Shown: one piece after another, positions 11,703 through 24,800 of the stretch
Layout: every line of letters begins with the position of its first letter
Numbering within the stretch: the first letter of the stretch is position 1
From: Mytilus trossulus
Lineage: Eukaryota; Mollusca; Bivalvia; Mytilida; Mytilidae
DNA length: 64,000 nt
Direction: 5' to 3'
NCBI RefSeq assembly: GCF_036588685.1
Contig: NC_086382.1
Coordinates: 69,475,999-69,539,998 of the forward strand
Program-made: the position numbers and the translations under genes
Notes under the pieces: generated by a model
What the model saw: only the letters and a program-made list of their open reading frames with translations
Databases searched by the model: none
What the model was told of the DNA's origin: nothing

Positions 11703-14334
11703 AGTTTGACCAAATTAGAAATTAACTGGTGTGGTTATTTTCGTCAATTGAAGCTTGGCCAAATTAGAAATTATTGTGATTGTTTCATTTATGAAAATTG
11801 AGTGAAAGAATTTTCAACATGAGATTGTTGTTCTCAGCTTTATCAGCTGGTACTAGAAGAAGAGACTTTATTTCACCAATGTATAATTGGTTATACTAGA
11901 GAATACATCAACTGACAGTGAAGGTCTTTGTTGATTGTGTATGTACTTTGTTACAAGTGATATAAAGAGTCATACTTTATGATGTGCAATATCATTGTAT
12001 TATATCATTAAAACAACTTTAATGGTTACCTTTTTAGATTCCAAACAATGAGATATGATTAAACATGGTCATATTTCTTCTTTACTTTATAAAATGTCAA
12101 ATTCAAATTTTAAAAGACCAGAGGAAAAGATCATTGTGACTTAAACATTTGATTCGATAGTCCTTTTTGTAAATGGTTTGTTTTTTGTGTTACGTGGACA
12201 TTATTTTTCTATTTTTCTAATGTCTGGTTTGGATCAAATGTTTACACTTATATTACTAGATTAGAAAGATTTTAAAGTTTCATCATCATCAAAAAAGATT
12301 TATTATCATTTTAATTACAAAATTAATTAGCTTGTTACGAATTTCTCTCTTTTTGCAAACCTTTCTGGCTTATTGATAAGGATACAGCCTCAATTGAGTG
12401 TAATAGGTTTTTTGATTTGAGGATCATGTTTTTCCATGAAATAGATTAAATTTAAACCTGAACAGATATTGTGATTTCTTACAGTATTTATATATTTTTG
12501 AATACTTGTAACTGTAGACAGGGCTTTATTTAAATTTTTTAATTGATGCCGAAATATGGCTTTGATAAATGTGAAAAACACATTTTTATCTGACTTGTTA
12601 GCTCACTTGTATAATTCTAGTCATGTTTTATATGCATCAATATATTTTATTTACACCTATCCAGTAGGATAATTTCTGCAAAACACTTATCTGCCATGAA
12701 TGCTTGCTATTCCAAGACAAATATACATCCTTAATTTGTCTATTTGCATTTACCTTCTGTGTATTACAAATCATATCTAGCTAGGTTAGATATAGAATTA
12801 CATGACAAGAATTTTGCAGCTTATAACTTCTTACCAAGGTATATTTGTGTCACCTGACTTCAAAGATTAAGTGACTAATAGTTATTCGATGTGTTGTTTC
12901 TGTACTTTGTCAAATTTTATACAACTACCTCAAAACAGCACTTCAGAATTTAACCTATGTTTCTTATCCTTTTTTATATGTCAAATTTTCTTTGATTATT
13001 TTGGCTTAATAAGGAGAGTGAGTGTCTGAATGAATTTAGTATAAAGCAGAAACTTTTTAGTAAGAAGTAATTAAGTTTAGATTTTAAACTGCCCATATCC
13101 AGTTTGACCTTACTTATTAATTTTGATGCAGTCTACAAAATAAGAACAGTAATGCCTCCTTTTTGACAGCATTCCAGAGTTTTTGAACTTGTTTTTCTTA
13201 AAATGATAGATATTGTGTAAAATGATGATTGCCCAATTTCGTAGGAAAGATTATTTAGATAGTTCATGACATTTCATGTGTTTAAGAATGTATATGAATA
13301 TGAAGATTATATAATTGGCAATTGAACTCTCAACCTGGTATAATTTGTTCTTGATTATGTTATTGTTAGAAAATACTGAACAATTTGTTATAATGTATAT
13401 TTACATTACATTTGAATAATGCTGTTTATCAAGTTTGGATCTGAGCGATATATTTATGATGTACACTTTTTTTTATCAACTATTATTTTCAGTGTGTTAG
13501 AGGGAAGACTCATTTTCATTTCATCTGTTTCATTTTCATTTTTTTAAGATTTCAGAAAATAAAAATTTTCAAGTAATTATGTTTGTTTATTTTTACTCTT
13601 TAAAGAGGCCTTTGTCAAAATGAAAATCTTTTACTACGAATTTTGAAATCCACCAATGGCTAGTCTTACAATATTAAAAAGGGTTACACCTTTTTAGTTC
13701 ACTTGGTTGAAGTGCTGGTTGACTTTTTCTAATCACTTGGCATCTGTCATGAGTGGCTGTTAGCTTTTATCTAAATCTTCTACTGTTCATACCAATTGAA
13801 ACAAATCAAGTCTATAAGAATACATTGCCCCTTCAGTTGTCAAGCTGATGATACGTTATCTCAGTGTTTACTGAACTAATCATTTGAGTGAGAAACTCGT
13901 GCAGAATAGTATTTCTTCGGGTCATGATTGACATCAGATGAAAATTGACCAGTTTTTGTTTGACCATGAAAAATTTGTGGTTGTTATACCTGTTCTGAAT
14001 GCAAAAAACCCTGGATACAGAGTTTATGTGATTAATAGAAGAGTGTCAGCAGAAGACAAAATCAAACATTTACTAAAAGGCATAATTAAATTAAAAAGAC
14101 ATGTCATGTAACGAATGATGTATGTATATATCTTAATAACCATTCCAATCATGCAGTGCAGACGTTTGACATGTTATTTGGCCATAAAATTAGAATAGAG
14201 AACAATAAGCTTATACATTTTAGATAACCTTATTAAGGTTCAATCCACCATTTTATACATAAGAAAAGGACTGTACAAAGTAGGGAATATGCCAATTGTT
14301 ATCCATTTTTCTGTATTTGAGCTTTTGATTCTGC
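11703..14334 (+). other. 3' untranslated region and intergenic DNA
   Basis: I see no gene. Candidate polyadenylation signals for the Tudor gene are ATTAAA at 12007-12012 and AATAAA at 13558-13563. I cannot say which is used. The rest is AT-rich without recognisable repeats. Confidence 0.5.
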
Positions 14335-14695
14335 TATTTGATTAGGGACTTTCCGTTTTAAATTTTCCTAAGAATTCAGTATTATTGCATTGTGATTTTA
14401 CTTTTTATGCCCCACCTACGATAGTAGAGGGGCATTATGTTTTCTGGTCTGTGCGTCCGTTCGTTCGTCAGTCTGTCTGTCCAGCTTCAGGTTAAAGTTT
14501 TTGGTCGAGGTAGTTTTTGATGAAGTTGAAGTCCAATCAACTTCAAACTTAGTACATATGTTCCCTATGATATGATCTTTCTAATTGTAATGCCAAATTA
14601 GAGTTTTTATTCCAATGTCATGGTCCACTGAACCTAAAAAATGATAGTGCGAGTGGGGCATTCATGTACTGAGGACACATTCTTGTTCCTTATAG
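14335..14695 (+). repeat. Dispersed repeat, copy 2, with an adjoining second module
   Basis: The first part, GATTAGGGACTTTCCGTTTT, recurs at about 50730 and more loosely at about 25930. The second part, from TGCCCCACCTACGATAGTAG, is the better preserved copy of the repeat at 6472-6760, with TCTGTCTGTCC and GATATGATCTTTCTAA shared. Both parts look non-coding. Confidence 0.8.
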
Positions 14696-15293
14696 TTCAT
14701 TAAGAAGTCTTTGTAAATAGAATTTTTTAAAGCAGTTGATGATAATTGTGAAAGTATTTCACAAGTTTTATTTGCCTGTGTAAGAAATCAGATAAAGTGA
14801 AACTATTAGTGTTTTGAAATCAAAGTGTATTTATATACTTTTAAAACGTGGGGTAAAGATATTCATTCAATCAAAGTCCTAATATGACTGGCTTGATAGA
14901 TATCGATTTGTATCTCTACTTTTATTATACACCAAGCCTTGGTACAGTATATCTAACATAATTGTTTCTGAGTAAGCATAGTGTATTGAGAACATCATTC
15001 TATACATTCTATCTTTAAAAGTTCTAAGAAGCTATCAATAAAATATATACTCAGGTATTCAAGTTACAAAAAGATGTGTATAACCATACATGGCAAGACA
15101 ATTACACACGCAACATCTCTAGCATTACGTATTAAAACATATATTGAATTACACAGATCAATCTAAAATTGTATACACTGTTCTTGAATTCAAAAGTAAA
15201 TATTTGATAGTTTATAACATAATGGAGACCTACATGTGTTACATCCATATGTTATTCAACTCTTAAATACAACTGATAAATATTACATTGATG
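14696..15293. other. AT-rich intergenic DNA
   Basis: I see no gene, RNA or repeat. It ends at the 9-bp target duplication of the adjacent transposon. Confidence 0.5.
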
Positions 15294-15317
15294 GATAATT
15301 CGGGGTCCTACTAAAAT

Positions 15318-15410
15318 GCGCCCGGGTGGAGAAAAAGCGCCCGGGGAAAAGAAATAGCGCCCGGGGAAGAAAAAACAGCGCCCGGGGAAAAGAAAAAGCG
15401 CCCGGGGAAA
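15318..15410 (+). repeat. Left subterminal motif array of the MULE
   Basis: GCGCCCGGG starts at 15318, 15337, 15357, 15378 and 15398, with A-rich spacers (GAAAAGAAATA-like). The spacing is 19, 20, 21 and 20 bp, about two helical turns. This suggests transposase binding sites on one face of the DNA; that role is inference. Confidence 0.9.
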
Positions 15411-15838
15411 AATAAATAGTTATTGTAATGGTATAAGACAACTTTGTGGCGATAAAATAAGTTATGTAAATTGATTTTTTTTAATTTTAGACAAGTATTT
15501 TGCAAATAAAGATAATAGACATTTGTTATAAAGCACAAACACATCTAAGAATGTTTCAATTTAAACAATAATATATGAATACTATTTCGAAAGGCAGATA
15601 ATAATGGATCACAGTTAATGCTGAAGTTTTATAAAATGTAAGACATCAAAAGACATGTTTTCAAAAACGATTTGAAAATGAAAACTAAAAAAAAAACCTT
15701 AAAATTCACAGTTAGATATTACTTTATACAAAATTAAAATAGTTACACATATACAAAAATCAGCAAATAAAGCAGTACTATACATGTACCGTATAGGTAA
15801 AACAATGGTTTAAAAAGCAGTTTAATTTTAAAACTAAG

Positions 15839-16090
15839 CATTAGAACACTGATAAGCATAGCCATTTAAAGAGATTCAGTTTTAAAATAAAGAAATAATT
15901 AATCTATATCAACATCTGCTTATAAAACTTTTACTATTTTGAAAAAGCACTTAAAGTACAAAAAGTAAATATTAAAACACTGATAAGCAAAGCCATTAAA
16001 ACAGTTTCAGGTTAAAAAAAAAGATATAATAAATCTTTATCAGCGTATGCATATAAAACATTTACTATTGTTAAAAAGCACTAAAAGTAC
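15839..16090 (+). repeat. Two-copy tandem repeat inside the MULE, period about 130 bp
   Basis: A block starting ACACTGATAAGCATAGCC and ending near AAGCACTTAAAGTAC is repeated with divergence, the second copy starting ACACTGATAAGCAAAGCC. It lies between the left terminal array and the transposase stop codon. No function is evident. Confidence 0.8.
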
Positions 16091-16175
16091 AGCACTATGC
16101 GTCTTACCACCTATTCATGCAAACTGTAAATTACATTACTGTACAAAACAAATATAAAACAATGCACATTAAAAG

Positions 16176-18118
16176 TTATGTTGAAAATTTCAAGGTAGTG
16201 GTCTTGTTGCTTCGAATACGCTTCTTTTGGTTTGGCTTCCTTGCGGTGGTTGGAGTTTTGGGAATCTTTAATTTTCCATCGGATGATTCCACAAAATTGT
16301 CTCTTGGTTTGCTTAGATTCATTAACTTTCTGAAAATGGCGTCCTTTTTTTTTGCACATTTCGACGACCATACCACATCTGTTACTTGAAGTTTTCTAGC
16401 CCAAGGAGCCAACGCATAGTTCCCCTTGCCATGTAATGCTCGGCGTATATCTCGATACTGTAATTGAACAATTTTGTGTAGTTTGCCTATAAGGTCCGGG
16501 AGCTTAACGGCTTTCCAATTTGTAGAAAGTTTTAAAATATTGTTCATGGATTCGCATGAATTGTTCTTCCAGTTAATTGGGGCAATGTCTTTTTGTGCCG
16601 GTTCCCAAACATAGTTCTTGAGAGATGATGTACTACAGCTAAAGTAACGTTGAAACGCGGGAACACTGTACTCGTACTTCGCTTCCAACTCCATTACCTT
16701 TAGGTCAAACTCAACATCATCAGGAGAAGAGAGGAGACCATCTACACCAAAAACATCGTGGAGCACAGTGTTGTAGTTTGGGTCTTTTTCGCCAATGACT
16801 TCCCGCAAATGTCTCTTAACATTTTCCTCAATGTGACGTGTGCAAAGAATTTGCTGGGAATCTGGAATGCGCTTCTGTATAGCTTTCGTCAAAGCCTTTT
16901 CCTCGTCCGAGCCAAATACAAGACTTTTGCCACTAATCTGTGCTCCAGGAATATCGTCCAAAAAGCACTGGAGGTGGCTAAAAAATAGATGGTAAGTGTG
17001 GAAGCAACCGTCCCAGTGGAGGTAGCATGGCCCAAGCATGATTGGTGCTGGAGTGTTAGAAACCTTTCTTATTAAGTTCTGGTTGTGAAAAACTGTAACA
17101 GTAACATATGCAGCCCCCAAATTAAAAGTGCGGTCAACCCCAATGATATGTTTAGATTCGGATGAGCAGAATTTCTTGAGATCGAGAAGTTGTTCATCAG
17201 TATACACTACTACTGAAGGGGGTTTGCCGGAGAGTTGAACAATTTCTTTAATAAACGGATGTCCATGTTGCATACTCATTAATGTTTGTATGTCGTCGGC
17301 ATTATTAGATGCCTTCTGTTGATGCGGACGTTCCCTTTTCTTCTCGTTGTACTTAAAATTTTGTATCTGTTTCAAGTCTCTTGGGGCTTCCATTGAGTCA
17401 TCTAACGCTAGATCGGTATAAATTTCCCTGCAATTCTGTGTTTTTACCATTCCCTTGATGTCATCAACAATTTGTGTATATATATATATGAGATACACAC
17501 AAATGGTTTTGAATATTAACGATTGTGGTTAATTGGATTACCGTAATCAGCGTGTCGTGTGTACAGTTAACGATTGTTAATTAGTCTTATCTTCTTTCAT
17601 TACAATTGGATTACCGTAATCAGCGCGTCGTGTTTACAGTTTACGATTGTTAATTAGTCTTAGCTTATTATATTTATAAATATACATTTCATTTATTACT
17701 TTAAACATACATATAATTTTTAAAAATGAAAACGGGGGAGAATAATGAAAATTAAAATTCCATAAGCGTACATTTTGACTGAACAAGAAGTTTTATTATT
17801 TTCTCTCTTATTATTTATATAATATATTACAAATCTCACCTCTGTCAATCTTAATAACGCTGAGGTGTATGTGTATTCGTCTGATTGTTCATGGGAAAAA
17901 CACCCTTTGCACGAATAATTCACATTTTCTTCTGTCAGGAACATTTCATAGTCTGCCAATTCCAACTCTTCACATCGTAGATGGTACCACGTATCACAAT
18001 TGTCACAGCAGATGCTAGCAATTTTACAGTTTTTACGGCATATCCCACAGTTCCGGAATATCATATTAGCTTTAGCTTTTGCAGTAGGTTTAACTTTTCT
18101 TTTCTTAGTGGCAGGCAT
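16176..18118 (-). CDS. PHD-finger MULE transposase (2 exons, 512 residues)
   Basis: Exon 1 is 18118-17840 and exon 2 is 17435-16176, both phase 0; the junction GAG/AAT is the best I found (donor GTGAGA, acceptor ACACAG). The ATG at 18118 is preferred over an upstream non-ATG extension. Residues 4-10 (TKKRKVK) look like a nuclear localisation signal. A PHD-type C4HC3 cluster follows: C24, C27, C38, C41, H46, C49, C70, C73. Exon 2 holds the MULE catalytic core: D194 in GVDRTFNLG, D270 in FGSDEEKAL and a candidate E388 in NSCESMNN, with the CTRH motif at about 291-294 expected between the second D and the E. The basic C-terminus has KPNQKKRIR. It presumably cuts and joins the element ends; a PHD finger would bind histone H3 tails and could bias targeting, which is inference. 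No frameshift or stop is seen. Confidence 0.85.
17510..17670. repeat. 73-bp tandem duplication in the transposase-gene intron
   Basis: The block with TTGGATTACCGTAATCAGCG, then GTCGTGT, TACAGTT, ACGATTGTTAATTAGTCTTA, occurs at 17533 and 17606 with few differences. It lies in the 404-bp intron of the transposase gene. Confidence 0.85.
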
Positions 18119-18493
18119 ATTGAAACCCTTCCTCAATCTTCAACCGTCAATTCAAGTGTGTTTTGTAAAATACAAAACTTTGAAAAGTGTTCACCATGCA
18201 GTTGCGAATATTAGACCTCAGGCAACGCTTATTTTTAAATAACGAAGTATACGTTTTGATCGAAGACAATAAAGTTCATGATTTTTCTATAAACTCTTGT
18301 TTATATTTACTAACTATAAGTAAACTATATAAAATTTTGAAATCTAAAATGTAAAAATGCAACAACACCATCTACACACTTTAGATTTAGCATCGTGCAT
18401 TTTCCTAATTTATATTAAGGACATAACAAGCAAAATTTTCCTTTTTTATTCAAGAAAACATTAATGTTGTAAAATATTATTTATTTTATTCTC

Positions 18494-18566
18494 CCCGGGC
18501 GCTATTTTTACTTTCCCGGGGGCTTTTTCTTTTCCCGGGCGCTCCCGGGCGCTTTTTAGTAGGACC
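18494..18566 (-). repeat. Right subterminal motif array of the MULE
   Basis: Four inverted copies of the left motif (CCCCGGGCGC, CCCGGGGGC and CCCGGGCGC twice) separated by T-rich spacers. The outer two are only 10 bp apart, unlike the regular left array. It ends in GTAGGACC. Confidence 0.88.
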
Positions 18567-18869
18567 GATAATTCGAACTAATCTGAATGAAGTTTAGTCA
18601 GAAAGACCATTCAAAACATTTAAATATGCAAAAAGTTCAATTTTTAATTTCATCCTTTTTACTTTTTCAGATAATATTGTCATATATAGCAAAAATAAGA
18701 TATAAAAATATCTTATTAAAAGTAAAGTACGGGTATATATTTATTTGTAGAAAAGTTAAACTGCTATGAAATAACTAAAAGTTACGTTGTCTTTCATTGC
18801 ATTTATAATTATCTATATTGAGCATGATAATAACTATTTCTGGTGAGAGTGTACAATAAGACACAATTA

Positions 18870-21800
18870 TTATACATTAATTACATTGTCCAAATTTGTG
18901 TTTATTGATTCTGCAAACTGACAAAGACACTTTGCTTGTGACGCATGTCTGATGGAATCGATAGGCAGGTCTAGTCTTTCATTCATATATTCCATTAAAT
19001 ATGCTGAGCTCAAATTCAACAAAAGTTCAGTTATCCTTTCCTATAAAACATGTAAAACATTAAATACACAATGCATGTTCTTTTATCGAAATAAAATCTA
19101 ATTACAACGCATATTCGTTAAAAGAAATGCATAATAGTAGTCTCCTGAACTGAAATTCATACCTTATAAACTATCCAATGTTTGTACAATGTTTTTTTTC
19201 TTCAATTTTTAAATATTGCGGCCTCGAGAATCAATGAATAAACAACATTCACCGAAATCACAACTGATGCAGTAAAGTTTTTACCTTTCATGTTATTATT
19301 ACCACTAGGTCGACAACTTGTGAATTTTATTTTCCTAAAGTTATTACCAGCACAGTAGCCAGTATTTCGGCATTGGTACGACGAAAATACGCCTAATGCT
19401 TTAATTTTTTAGCACAATTTTTCTTCTAAAAAAAAACCCAAGACCCCAAATGGTTGATGTCTAAGTAATGAAAGCAACAAGAAATACATTTTAGGTTAAA
19501 GATTTAAATTTTTTTTTTAAATGGATCTGTGTAAATACTGTTTTATGAAATGCTTGCAGTTATAGATAAGAATTAAATTTAGTGTGGTCCATTCCAAGAA
19601 ATGTAAAGTTTGTCTGTCTTTACCGTATAAAGGATTATTAGTACCTGAAGATCATCATCCATTGGTATCTCAGTTGTATCATCCAACAAGTGAACATTGT
19701 CCTCATGATTCATGATAAATTCCATCTCACCGCCATTCTGACGCTGTCGTATTCTTTTGTTGTGTTTTTCTAAAGCTATATGATTCTGTAAGATAACATT
19801 TAATAGGGCTTTCCATCAATCAATGTTATCACAATAATAAAAAGTGTTCAATCATGCTCAATTCAAGTATATGTTTGTTTAATAGGATGTTGTGAGGGAT
19901 AAACAAAAATATTCCATCTATAAACTGAAGATTCGTTTTGTATGTTTTTTTTGCCATGGCGTATGTTCTTGTTAGTCCCTTTGATATCTTAGGCCCCCTT
20001 TAGTGTTTATTTCTATCATATATCATGACATTGTTTGCCAAATTGTTGCTTCATTGGTGTATTTCTTCGACCGTTGTAGTCTTTAGTTTGTAGATATTTC
20101 TGTTTCTTGCATAAATATGTGTGTTCGGTGAACTGAAACCTCGGTAAATAAGTGATTGGTTGTTTTGAACAAATCAGAGGCACATCAAAGCGGTAAATAG
20201 ATTAAGGTGTCATACCACCAATTAAATGTCCATATCTGTTTAACCAAATTTTGCAATTTTCACAGCTTTCTAAATATGTTACCTTAAGTTTAACTTCATA
20301 GAAACTAGGTATATCCTGAATTGTACAGATGTCACCTTTCTGCATGCCAATTTTCAACATACATTCAAAATCATATAAGAAAGAGAGCTCCCGAAAGGAG
20401 GTACCACTAAAAATAACCCCTGGTTTTCTGGAAATCTTAAATAAGTATACCATATATAAAAATAGTGAGTTTAACATGGTTTTGTGGCATGCCAAACCTC
20501 CCTCTTTTTTGCAATGCTAAATATAACATTAAAATGACAACTTTACACGACACCACTACAATATAAATAAATGGGAGACCATATAGGACAGAGAAACACA
20601 CGAATAATAGCTAACAAAAGGTACAAGGTTTAAAATTTAATTCACCAGACGTGCGTTTTGTCCACACAAGACTTACCAGTGACGGTCAGATGAAAAAAGT
20701 TCGAAAGCCAAAACAAGTACAAAGTTGAAGAGCACTGAGGACCAAAAGTTTCAAAAAGTTGTGCCCAATATGGCTAGGATTTTCTGCCTGGGATAAGAAC
20801 ATCCTTATTATTTAGAATAATTCATACTTTTGCAAAAAAGTAAATTCTATAAAATGTTTAAATAATAGATATACCTGAGAAAACCGAAGTGTGACTATCT
20901 ACAGTATAAAAACGGAAAGATTTCATAAAACAACCTATTACAGCACATAAAAATACTCAGCCGAATTGGTTTAAGCCTCAACGTATAAAGTGACGTCACA
21001 TTTGAAATTCTAAAAAAAACCAACAAAGTGACGTCACATTTGTGTGGTCATTTTTATAAATTTCCTGTTTACAAAACTTTGAATTTTTCTAAAAACTAAG
21101 GATTTTCTTATCCCAGGCATAGGTTACCTTAGCCGTATTTGGCACAACTTTTGGGAATTTTGGATCCTCAATGCTCTTAAACTTTGTATTTGTTTGGTTT
21201 ATAACTATTTTGATAGGAGCGTCACTGATGAGTCTTATGTAGACGATACGCGCATCTGACGTACTAAATTATAATCCTGGTAGCTTTGATAACTATTGGA
21301 TTTCTAAAACATATTTCCCAAAAATAAGATAGAATTAGTATAGATTCAAGATTAGATTTGTAAAACTGATGTTACATTCATTAATAACAATGCAAATTAC
21401 AAAATCAAATTGTGGTAGTAACTAGATATTTAATTGTATTATCTAGCTACGTCGGTGTTTCTTCTGAATCAAACTGTAAACTAAATATATCGTATAAATT
21501 TCGTTGAACCAAACTAAAATCTAATAAATGATGGGACTGATTATTTATCTTTACCATAACACACGATTATAACAGGAAAGACAAACGATTTTAAAACAGT
21601 AAAAAAATCTAAAACGTTTTAATAAGTAACAAGAATTCAACGAAACAAGAAAATTTTTAACTCACGGTTTGTTACAACTGTATTAATAGTTTCAAACAAA
21701 TCGGTAATTTCACTCCACAGAAAAATGTGTGACTCTGAGAGATTTATCATATTGGACTAATCTGGGAATCAAATATCAAAGATAACAGAGTCATACTGAC

Positions 21801-24800
21801 TTCGGGAAACATCAATTCTTATTAAGATATACTCCGAAATTCTTTATCATAACAGATATAGGTGTCTAAATGTTTTTTCCCATATCATAGGTTTGGGTTC
21901 ATGTTGCTGATTTGTCGTTCGTACTATAACTGACACCATCTGGATGGTGATTGATGAAAAACATATTTTCACTAAGATTTAATACATGCCGAGATTAAAA
22001 CCCCCCATTGTAAATCATTTTCAAGACTTTTACACCGGTAACCAACAGCTGTTGCTTTAAATCATAGTATATTGCATCACCATCAAACTTTGTTAAAACA
22101 CTTACTACACACTGAGTCACATCATAAAAAAGAAAACATATCTAAGTTTGATAAGGAAGATGATAATTATTTGCACGACGTTACATATGAAACACAATAT
22201 TAGTTTTTCGATGTAATAAGAGGTGAAATTTGATGACCAAAGTCCGATTATAAAATCATTGTACAGTAAAAATAAATATTATATTTTTGGCCAAATCAGG
22301 ACAACGCTATCTATACCTGGGAAAAGATTCTTAAGTCAGTAAATTCTGTTGTTTAAATAAGTGTTGATTTTTGTTATTTCAGAATATTGTTTTACTATAA
22401 AAAAAAAAGGATACGGTAAAGTTTGCCAGACATCGTTGTCTTTTATAGGCAACTAAAACTTTGGATGGCAGAAGTCTTTTGTTCAGTTCCCGGAGATCAC
22501 GATGAGTCTGACGTTTACCCTGTGCATAGACAAATGTAATACATTAAATCGTGATTATCATAATACATGGTACTGTCAATAGCCAGATACAAAGTATGTG
22601 TTATACACTTGAATGTATAGAATATTCGTGAAAATAGGAAAACATATGTGAAATATGAGAAAGAAAGAATGGGAAATAAATGCATCACCCCAATCGCCCT
22701 GTGTGATAGGAAAACACAGTCATGAAATCGTATCGCATTCTTCGGCAAACCTTCCTCAACAAATTCGTATCACAATAACATCAAATACTAGTATACCAAT
22801 AACAAATAAATTTTTAAAAAAAATGTGAAATTTTAATAGACAATTGGTTCGACATTCCTTTACCACACCACTAAGTTATATTATCTTATAAGCGCTATTT
22901 ATAATCGTTTATTCAATTAATGTTTAGTGAAGCTTTTCATGTATAACGCATTCATCTCACCAAGGTCAATGTCATTTGAAATCTTAAACTGCACAGTTTA
23001 TACACATTTATACATTAAATAATTTATTTCATCGTTGTAATTTCTTTACCTTATATTCTGAGTAACAACACACACCAGACCACAGTATGGTAAACAACCC
23101 AATGGATTGACAAACTCCAGCCATTATAAATAAAACATGTGGATTTTTCGCTGTGGTGTAAAGTTCTTTTCCCTGTGCGTGTTCTTTATCGAGCTCTTCA
23201 ACTAGTGCTTGTTGACGAACAGAGAAGATTATAAACACAATTCCGAAGCCATTCATTGTCAAAAAAAGCACAATCCATAACAATGTTGATGGACACCACA
23301 GATTCCGACAGTGTCGACCTTTGACAAGATGACTCGTTGATAGTTTGTGTATTGTGTCATGGTAAAGCTGCTGGCTAATCTGTAGTAGATTTATACAATT
23401 TCAGAGTGTGAAAAAATAGCTTAAACTCCAAAACAATATGTAATAAATCATTTAGGTGCAAACATTCTAGCTCCGGAGCAAGCAATACCACAAGGAACAC
23501 AATGCTCTTAAACTGCGTAATTAAATATTATTTTAAGAATTCGACTTTCACTGATTAGTCATCAGATTGGTCTGTCGTGTGTTGTATAAACGAAATGTTG
23601 GTCTGGCGTACCAAATTTACTATCTGGTGAGGTTTTTTTTTCCATATAAGAGTTATATTGTTGCACAAGGCTAATTTTGGAAAGGAAAAGCAAGCAGACA
23701 ATCTCTTGGCTGAAAAAAAAACTTCTTATGAATATGTAAGCGGCACAATGCCAAAACAACATTAAATTAAAAGATGCGTTTAGCTGTCAATACATTAACT
23801 TCATCCCAAGTTTTGGGATGGATTTTGTTGTGATTGGTCTATATGTTGTGTCTTGTGTACTTTTGTTTGTTTGTTTGTTTGTGTGTTTTTCTTTTTCTTT
23901 TTCTAGGTGAGTTTGAACGTCCAACTGGTATCTTTCGCCCCTCCTATAGTCGAAAGATTAAAACAGATCTTCTTAATTTCAAATACATTACGTTTACAGG
24001 ATCTTTGCTCAAGGAGGGAGGCACGTATTTTGATTGGAAGACTGGACCGCTGCAGCTAAATTGACTTTCCATCTTATGGAGTATCTCAAGATTACGGTGT
24101 CGATTTACTGAAAATATTTCAAATGTATTCATCTTTTTAAATAAAATAAGATTTACAGTTTCCCCAATTTAAATACTTTGTACTTGCTATGAGAGGAAAA
24201 TTTAAATGCAATGCTTGACACATTTGAATGCTAAATATATATATATATATATTATATAATTTATGCATTAACTTTGTTTTACCTGTATAAACAAATTTTA
24301 GTTTCGAAATATAAATTTGAGAAAGTAAATGGGGAATGTGTCAAAGTTTATTTTCAAAATAGCATATTCATTGGTTCGGACTGTTGCCCATTTAATAATT
24401 GCAGATATGGCTAATTGAAGTTCCAAATAAGGACCCTGTTATTCAGTGAAATCCTCCAATAGTAATGTCTAGCGTTCATAATATAGTAAAGAGTTTTACC
24501 ACAATTACTAATATACTAAACGTTTATGGTTTAAAAGACAGTTTCGGCGTGACAGTGTTATAGTTACTTGTAAGTATTGATAATTTAATTGTTTTATGTC
24601 CAGTGGCAAATGTTTAATTCGTGTTCAGGATTATAAATGGTACTTCAAAGCTCTTACTACTGCGTGTAAAAAGGTTAACAGATTGTAATTTATATATCAA
24701 GTTACATCACATATATAATGGCGTAACTTTTTCCATTAATAAACCATGCTTTTTATATGATATAGTTATACAGGAACATCTTTTCTGCTAAATATCTACT

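Larger units (their letters stand above)
15303..18566 (-). mobile_element. Complete Mutator-like (MULE) DNA transposon with PHD-transposase gene
   Basis: The element is 3264 bp and bounded by inverted ends: GGGTCCTACTAAAA on the left and TTTTTAGTAGGACC on the right. The host sequence GATAATTCG is repeated directly outside both ends (15294-15302 and 18567-18575). A 9-bp duplication is the usual MULE length and agrees with the transposase fold. Just inside each end is an array of a GCGCCCGGGG-type motif. The gene inside has no internal stop, so the copy looks young and perhaps autonomous. The mixture of PHD finger and MULE resembles known animal MULEs, but I cannot assign a named family. Confidence 0.9.

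Noticed and set aside
16117..16389. Plus-strand frame opposite the transposase
   Set aside because: It is a shadow of the coding strand, without domain or codon support.
20202..20495. 97-codon minus frame as a gene
   Set aside because: It has no domain and no splice-site context and looks like repeat-derived DNA in an intron.
23834..24132. Frames on both strands near GTATCTTTCGCCCCTCC as an exon of the TIR gene
   Set aside because: The sequence resembles a dispersed module (compare 43680-43720) and no phase-compatible splice pair was found.
24495..24560. Alternative bridging exon for the TIR gene with phase 1 in and 0 out
   Set aside because: Both splice sites are weak (AAG acceptor, TTA then GTATAT donor); 23709-23621 has a much stronger acceptor.
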